Positions 5,291 through 9,709 of a DNA stretch of 9,709 bases are shown one piece after another; within the stretch, counting starts at the first letter, position 1, and each line of letters opens with the position of its first letter. The notes below the pieces were generated by a model. That model was not told the origin of the DNA and made no database searches. It saw only the letters and a list, made by a program, of their open reading frames with translations. The stretch lies in the NCBI GenBank assembly GCA_021817685.1, contig JAKAGD010000022.1, positions 1 to 9,709 on the forward strand, read 5' to 3'. Origin of the DNA: a bacterium. Lineage in GTDB: Bacteria > Patescibacteriota > Minisyncoccia > Phycocordibacterales > Phycocordibacteraceae. The translations under genes and the position numbers were made by a program.

Positions 5291-6481
5291 TTACACCGTT
5301 TTGGCCTCCCGTTCTATGGCGAGCAAACGCTCATATTTCTCCAGCCGTTCCTTCTGGCCGAGGCCGCCGGCCTTGATGCCGTGCGCGCCCACGCCGTAGG
5401 CGAAGTCCGCGATGAAGGTGTCGTCGGTCTCGCCGGAGCGGTGCGAAGCGATGGCCGCCCAGCCGGCGCCGTAGGTGGCCTGCACCGCGGCTATGGCTTC
5501 CTTCACCGTGCCGATCTGGTTCGGTTTGATGAGCACGGCGTTTATTTCTTTCCGCGCGATGGCATCGGCAATGCGCGCGGGGTTCGTGACGGTCAGGTCG
5601 TCGCCGACGATGAGAATCTTCCCGCCGAGCTTTTCCGTGAGTCGGGTGAAATCGTCCGCCGACTCCTCATCAAACGGGTCTTCGATTGAATGCAAATGAT
5701 ATTTCGCCGCGATACTACCATATATGGTAGTAAGTTCTTCGGCGGAATACGATTTGCCGAGGAGTTGGTACGAGCCGTCCTTGAACAATTCGCTCGCCGC
5801 CGCATCGATGGCGACGGACGTGCCGGGGAATTCTTTCACGAGTCCGGCAAGAAGCTCGAATGGCTGTTCAATCGCACTGAGCGTCGGCGCGTAGCCGCCC
5901 TCGTCGCCCATCGGCACGTCGCCGAGCGTCTCCCCGAGCCGCGCAAAGGCCTGCCGCGCAACAGCGAGCGCCTCGCTCGGCGCGCCCTCCACGACCAGGA
6001 TATATTCCTGAAAGGGAAGTTTGAAATCCGCATGGACGCCGCCGTTCATCATGTTCACGTAGAGGCGCGGCGCGCCGGGAGTCGTGCCGGCGCGCGTTGC
6101 GATGGCTTTCCAGAGCGGCACGCCGTCCGCCTGCGCGAACAAGCGCTGCGCCGCGATAGAGACGGAAAGGAGCGTGTTTGCGCCAAGGCGCGATTTGTTC
6201 GGCGTGCCGTCGAGCTCGATAAGGAACGCGTCGAGTTCGTCGGCGGAAGAGAAATCGCGCGTTGCGAGTTCGCGCGCGATCTCGAATTGCACGTTCTCTA
6301 TCGCCTGTTCGACGCTCCCGTTATCGCTGTCGCGCAGTTCGAACGCCTCATGGCTCCCGGTGCTTTTCCCGGACGGCACCGATGCGGTCGCGGAAAGCTC
6401 GCCGGCGGTGAGCGTCGTCTCGATCGTCGGGCGCCCGCGCGTGTCCGGTACCGTTCTTGCTTTGATGTCGGTAATTATCAT
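5291..6481 (-). CDS. eno: Enolase (phosphopyruvate hydratase), short divergent form
   Basis: The product is 396 residues against about 430 in most bacteria. It interconverts 2-phosphoglycerate and PEP in the cytoplasm with two Mg ions. Active-site features are present: the mobile loop PSGKSTGSHE (36-45), His150 (MNGGVHAD), Glu159 (FQEYI), Glu194 (MGDEGGYAP), metal ligands Asp226, Glu267 (SIEDPFDEE) and Asp294 (VGDDLTVTN), catalytic Lys319 (LIKPNQIG), His347 (SHRSGETDD) and Lys370. It is divergent in places: SGAST of the loop is SGKST, NGGEHAD is NGGVHAD, and the usual RSER after the last lysine is replaced by GQKER. The C-terminal tail is cut short. The gene starts 2 nt after the PEP synthase stop, without a Shine-Dalgarno, so it depends on coupling. 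An enolase-superfamily enzyme with another substrate is unlikely because the whole catalytic set is kept. Confidence 0.95.
   Translation of the reverse strand: MIITDIKARTVPDTRGRPTIETTLTAGELSATASVPSGKSTGSHEAFELRDSDNGSVEQAIENVQFEIARELATRDFSSADELDAFLIELDGTPNKSRLGANTLLSVSIAAQRLFAQADGVPLWKAIATRAGTTPGAPRLYVNMMNGGVHADFKLPFQEYILVVEGAPSEALAVARQAFARLGETLGDVPMGDEGGYAPTLSAIEQPFELLAGLVKEFPGTSVAIDAAASELFKDGSYQLLGKSYSAEELTTIYGSIAAKYHLHSIEDPFDEESADDFTRLTEKLGGKILIVGDDLTVTNPARIADAIARKEINAVLIKPNQIGTVKEAIAAVQATYGAGWAAIASHRSGETDDTFIADFAYGVGAHGIKAGGLGQKERLEKYERLLAIEREAKTV
5713..5732. repeat. 20-bp perfect palindrome inside the enolase gene
   Basis: TACTACCATA followed by its exact reverse complement TATGGTAGTA forms an uninterrupted 20-bp palindrome. 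It encodes LTTIYGSI in enolase with AT-rich codons (ACT, ATA, TAT, GGT, AGT), unlike the GC-rich codons around it. It could be a protein-binding site or form a cruciform; no function can be assigned. Confidence 0.85.
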
Positions 6482-6483
6482 GG

Positions 6484-8907
6484 TCAGCGGGAAAGTTTTT
6501 CTTCGAGTTCGGCGACGGCCTCAAGCGTTTTCACCACCGAATCGGGGTTGAGCGATATGCTCTCGATGCCTTCTTTCACAAGGAACTCCGCGAAGTCGGG
6601 GAGGTCGGACGGGCCCTGGCCGCAGATGCCGATATATTTCCCGCGCCGCGTGCAGGTGCGGATGATCTTGGCTATGAGCGCGCGCACGGACTCGTCGTTC
6701 TCGTTCGCGATGTGGGTCACGATGCCGGAATCGCGATCAAGGCCGAGCGTGAGCTGGGTGAGGTCGTTTGAGCCGATGGACATCCCGTCGAAGAGGTCCA
6801 GGAACTCCTCGTCGAGGATAATATTCGCCGGTATCTCGCACATCATATAGACGGGCGTCGCCTTCTTTTTGTTCTTTGCGAGCAAGCGCGTGGCGAGGCC
6901 GTTTTTCGCCATGATGCGGAGCACTTCCTCGGCCTCTTTCACCGTGCGGCAGAAGGGTATCATCGGAATAACATTCGTGAGCCCCATCTCTTCGCGCACT
7001 TTCACGAGCGCGCGGCACTCCAGCTCAAATGCCTGCCTGAATTTCGGATCGTAGTAACGGCTTGCGCCGCGCCAGCCGAGCATCGGGTTCTCCTCTTTCG
7101 GTTCGTAGGCCTCGCCGCCAAGCAGGGTGGCGTACTCATTGGTCTTGAAATCGGAAAAGCGGACGATGACCGGCCGAGGATTGAATGCCGCGCCTATCTT
7201 AGCGATGCCGTAGGCGAGATTGTCCACATAGTATTCGACGGGGTCCGTCCATCCGGCCATCTTTTTTTGTATCGCGGCGCGGACTTGCGGCGTTTGTTTC
7301 TTGAAATTGAGTATGGCGAGCGGGTGAACGCCGATGTTGGAGGCGATGATGAATTCCTCGCGCGCGAGGCCGACGCCTTTTACCGGCAGGAACGAGTCTT
7401 CGAACGCTATTTCCGGCGAGGCGATGTTCACCATGATATGCGTCTTCGTGTCCGGCAGGGTGCCGAGCTTATGCTCGCGCATGGTCACCTTTGCTTTCCC
7501 CGCGGTAACGACACCGGCGCTCCCGGTGGTGTCCACGGTAACGAGCGTGCCGTTCTTAAGCGCGCGCGTCGCATTGCCCGAGCCGACGATGGCCGGCAGG
7601 CCGAGTTCGCGCGACACGATGGCGGCATGGCTCGTGCGCCCGCCCTTGTCGGTGACGATGGCGCTCGCCATTTTCATGATGGGCTCCCAGTCCGGATCGG
7701 TCATCGTCGTCACGAGTATTTCGCCCTTCTTGAACTCCCGTATTTGCTTCGGGTTCATAATGACGTGCACATTCCCCACGGCGACCTTGGAGCCGACCGA
7801 GATGCCGCGCACGAGCTCTTTGCCCTGGCCGGACACTTTATATTCAATGAGTTTGGAGAAGTCGCGTTCCGCTTGTACGGTCTCCGGCCGCGCCTGCACG
7901 AGGAAGAGTTCATTGGTGATGCCGTCCTTCGCCCATTCCATATCCATCGGCGTCCACTTCTTCGCGCGCTTGGAGTAGTGCTCTTCCACGATGGCGCCCC
8001 AGGTGGCCATCGTGACTATCTCGTCGTCCGTGAGCACGAACCGCTTCGCGTCGTTTGCGGGAGTCGCGACGACTTTTGTTTGGATTATGCCGGCCTTGCC
8101 GGTGTTGTAGATCATCTTCTTCGTGTTCGTGCCGAGCTTCTTCCAGATGATGGGCGACTTCACTTTGCCTATCTTGGACTTCGCGATGAGGTACTCGTCC
8201 GGCGTCACGTGCCCCTGCACGATCATCTCGCCAAGGCCGTACGTTGCGTTCACGATGACGACATCGCGGAAGCCGCTTTCGGTGTCCACCGTGAACATCA
8301 CGCCGGAAGCGCCCTTGTCGGAGCGGACCATTTTCTGCACGCCGACGGAAAGCGCGACTTTCATATGGTCAAACCCGCGGTCGGCGCGGTAGGAAATGGC
8401 GCGGTCGGTGAACAGGGAGGCCATCGTCCAGATGGCGGCGCGGACGACATCGTCCGCGCCGCGGATGTTGAGGTACGTTTCCTGCTCGCCGGCAAAGGAA
8501 GCGCCCGGCAGGTCCTCGGCGGTCGCGCTGGAGCGCACGGCCACGTCGGCGTTCTTCCCGTACTGTTTCTCCATTCGCGCGTAAGCGTCGATGATGGCCC
8601 GTTCGAGCCGGACGGGGAGCGGCGTCGCGCGCATCTTCTCGCGCACGAGCTTCCCGCACCGCGAAAGCTCTTTCAAGTTCTTCGTGTCCAAGCCTTTGAG
8701 CGTTTTTTCTATGAAAAGGTCGAGCCCGGTCTGCTCCAGATAGTGGTAATACGCGGCGGCGGTAACGGCGAATCCGTGCGGGACGCGCACGCCGCGTGGC
8801 TCAAGCGCGCGGATGAGTTCGCCCAAGGAAGCGTTCTTGCCGCCGACCTGTGCGACGTCGTCCATGCCGATGTCTTCGAACCAGAGAATAAAGGCGTCTT
8901 TTTTCAT
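6484..8907 (-). CDS. ppsA: Phosphoenolpyruvate synthase (pyruvate, water dikinase)
   Basis: The full-length product is 807 residues (E. coli PpsA is 792). It interconverts pyruvate plus ATP with PEP plus AMP and phosphate. The N-terminal ATP-binding domain has VGGKNASLGE (21-30), VRSSATAEDLPGASFAGEQE (124-143) and LVQARPET (336-343). The swivelling domain holds the phosphohistidine His427 in GGRTSHAAIVSRELGLPAIVG. The PEP/pyruvate TIM barrel has ENPMLGWRGASRY, MCEIPANI (689-696), GMSIGSNDLTQLTLGLDRD (708-726) and the catalytic Cys762 in GICGQGPSD. Thr425 beside the histidine is the site that PpsR-type regulators phosphorylate in other bacteria; no such regulator is in the window. The gene begins 2 nt after the glycerate kinase stop. 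Beside enolase and a D-lactate dehydrogenase it may run towards pyruvate and ATP in place of pyruvate kinase, but direction cannot be read from sequence. Confidence 0.97.
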   Translation of the reverse strand: MKKDAFILWFEDIGMDDVAQVGGKNASLGELIRALEPRGVRVPHGFAVTAAAYYHYLEQTGLDLFIEKTLKGLDTKNLKELSRCGKLVREKMRATPLPVRLERAIIDAYARMEKQYGKNADVAVRSSATAEDLPGASFAGEQETYLNIRGADDVVRAAIWTMASLFTDRAISYRADRGFDHMKVALSVGVQKMVRSDKGASGVMFTVDTESGFRDVVIVNATYGLGEMIVQGHVTPDEYLIAKSKIGKVKSPIIWKKLGTNTKKMIYNTGKAGIIQTKVVATPANDAKRFVLTDDEIVTMATWGAIVEEHYSKRAKKWTPMDMEWAKDGITNELFLVQARPETVQAERDFSKLIEYKVSGQGKELVRGISVGSKVAVGNVHVIMNPKQIREFKKGEILVTTMTDPDWEPIMKMASAIVTDKGGRTSHAAIVSRELGLPAIVGSGNATRALKNGTLVTVDTTGSAGVVTAGKAKVTMREHKLGTLPDTKTHIMVNIASPEIAFEDSFLPVKGVGLAREEFIIASNIGVHPLAILNFKKQTPQVRAAIQKKMAGWTDPVEYYVDNLAYGIAKIGAAFNPRPVIVRFSDFKTNEYATLLGGEAYEPKEENPMLGWRGASRYYDPKFRQAFELECRALVKVREEMGLTNVIPMIPFCRTVKEAEEVLRIMAKNGLATRLLAKNKKKATPVYMMCEIPANIILDEEFLDLFDGMSIGSNDLTQLTLGLDRDSGIVTHIANENDESVRALIAKIIRTCTRRGKYIGICGQGPSDLPDFAEFLVKEGIESISLNPDSVVKTLEAVAELEEKLSR

Positions 8908-8909
8908 GA

Positions 8910-9709
8910 TTATTTTTTCATTGCAATGATAAGATCGGACACGTTAGAACCGGTATAGCCGGTGATAAGCGCGTCGCCGGTCGCGGCGAAAAAATCGTAC
9001 GCTCTGTGGGCGTCAAGATATTCTTCTATCGAGAGATTGTGCGCGAAGACGTGCGCGCGCGTCACGTCGTCCCCGATTGCTCCCGCGCAATCGGTATTGT
9101 CGCGCCCGTCGGAAGCGAACGGCAGGATGAGTTCGCCTTCGCGGAGTTCGTTCAAGGCCGCGAGCGCCATCTCCTGATTGCGCCCGCCTTTCCCGTAGTG
9201 TTCGCCGAGCGTGACCGTGCTCTCCCCGGCGTAGAGGAGCACGGTCTTCGCCGGCGCGTCGCGGAGCTTCTCCACGACTGCGTGCCCGACTTCACGCGCC
9301 TCGCCGGCGTAGCGATCATCCACGACTTCGCACCGGTACTCGCGCCGTTCCGCCTCATGTTGCATCGCCGCGAGCGCGTCTTCGTTCGTAAGGAAGAGCG
9401 TATTGGTCACGCGCTCGAAGTACCTGGGCTCCTTCGGGGTCTCCAGAAGCTCCAGATTTGCCGCGGGCGCGATGCCGTACCGCGCAAGGATCGCTTCCGC
9501 ATCGGCGGCGGACGTGGTGTCCGGCACGGTCGGGCCGGAAGCGATGAATCCGAGGTCGTTCCCCGGTACGTCCGAGACGATGAGCGAGACGATCTCGGCG
9601 GGATACGCGGCGGCGGCCAACCCGCCGCCGCGCAAGAGCGAGATGTGCTTGCGCACGGTGTTGATATCCTGGATCGTCGCGCCGCGGGCCGTGAGTTCGT
9701 TCCAGAGCG
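8910..9709 (-). CDS. Glycerate 2-kinase (DUF4147/MOFRL family), 5' end beyond window
   Basis: The reading frame is open to the right edge, giving 265 C-terminal residues of a protein that is usually 420-450 long. A GTG at 9656 is in frame but is not the start: upstream codons continue the family sequence (ATIQDINTVRKHISLLRGGGLA, matching the conserved 'N-VRKHLS-KGG-LA'). Further signatures are IVSLIVSDVPGNDLGFIASGPTVPD, the GEHYGKGGRNQEMALAAL motif of the MOFRL domain, SDGRDNTDCAGAIGD, and a closing DALITGYTGSNVSDL. The enzyme phosphorylates D-glycerate with ATP to 2-phosphoglycerate, the substrate of enolase encoded two genes downstream. The usual TGPTGTNV of the last motif reads TGYTGSNV. 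TAA is 2 nt before the PEP synthase ATG, so the two are co-translated. This is the class II (GckA/TtuD-like) fold, not the GlxK family. The N-terminal domain and promoter cannot be seen. Confidence 0.9.
   Translation of the reverse strand, partial: LWNELTARGATIQDINTVRKHISLLRGGGLAAAAYPAEIVSLIVSDVPGNDLGFIASGPTVPDTTSAADAEAILARYGIAPAANLELLETPKEPRYFERVTNTLFLTNEDALAAMQHEAERREYRCEVVDDRYAGEAREVGHAVVEKLRDAPAKTVLLYAGESTVTLGEHYGKGGRNQEMALAALNELREGELILPFASDGRDNTDCAGAIGDDVTRAHVFAHNLSIEEYLDAHRAYDFFAATGDALITGYTGSNVSDLIIAMKK

Noticed and set aside
4308..5399. 363-codon plus-strand frame opposite the dehydrogenase
   Set aside because: Same shadow effect; the minus-strand frame has every family motif.
5690..6850. 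386-codon plus-strand frame opposite enolase and the end of PEP synthase
   Set aside because: It crosses a real gene junction, has Arg-rich reverse-complement composition and shows no domain pattern.
7267..8958. 563-codon open frame on the plus strand opposite PEP synthase
   Set aside because: It is antisense to a gene with a full set of PEP synthase motifs. Its composition (rich in His, Asp, Arg, Val) is that of a GC-rich gene read backwards, and it has no start signal.
9073..9094. Inverted repeat CCGATTGC-N6-GCAATCGG
   Set aside because: It lies well inside the glycerate kinase gene in conserved codons (TDCAGAIG), has no T-run, and 8-bp stems of this GC content are expected by chance.
9654..9656. 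GTG as start of the glycerate kinase
   Set aside because: Codons upstream to the window edge continue the conserved family sequence, so the gene is cut by the window and not short.

Overview
The window is a gene-dense, GC-rich bacterial segment with eight genes and almost no spacer DNA. Gene content and style point to a Patescibacteria (CPR, Parcubacteria-like) genome. The signs are an ECF sigma factor overlapping a small three-helix membrane partner, an FMN protein with a short helical N-terminal module of a kind I associate with CPR proteins, a short divergent enolase, PEP synthase beside enolase, and many starts without a Shine-Dalgarno. TGA is used as a stop, so the UGA-glycine code of Gracilibacteria and SR1 does not apply. 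The lineage is inference; no rRNA or marker gene is present.

Region 1 (1-2717, minus strand) reads as one operon: ECF sigma factor, membrane protein (probable anti-sigma or sensor), single-pass protein with an RnfG/NqrC-type FMN-binding domain, and a polytopic NqrB/RnfD-like protein that runs off the left edge. Together they look like a small membrane flavin electron-transfer module with its own sigma factor.

Region 2 (2718-4267, plus strand) is a divergent two-gene unit: a small protein with ASCH-like features and an AroE-fold dehydrogenase, joined by an ATGA overlap. It has a recognisable promoter (TTGAAA, 17 nt, TGTACT), and an 8-bp inverted repeat covers the -10 box and probable start site. 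It ends in a rho-independent terminator. The dehydrogenase keeps the catalytic Lys and Asp but lacks most residues that bind the shikimate carboxylate.

Region 3 (4266-9709, minus strand) is a tightly packed operon: glycerate 2-kinase (start beyond the right edge), PEP synthase, enolase and a D-lactate-dehydrogenase-type 2-hydroxyacid dehydrogenase. In order these give glycerate to 2-phosphoglycerate to PEP to pyruvate to D-lactate, a short route from glycerate into lower glycolysis with a redox outlet. The dehydrogenase could instead sit at the top, making glycerate from hydroxypyruvate.

I saw no tRNA, rRNA, CRISPR array, insertion sequence or phage gene. No stretch over 300 bases lacks a gene; the longest spacer is the 82-bp divergent promoter region.
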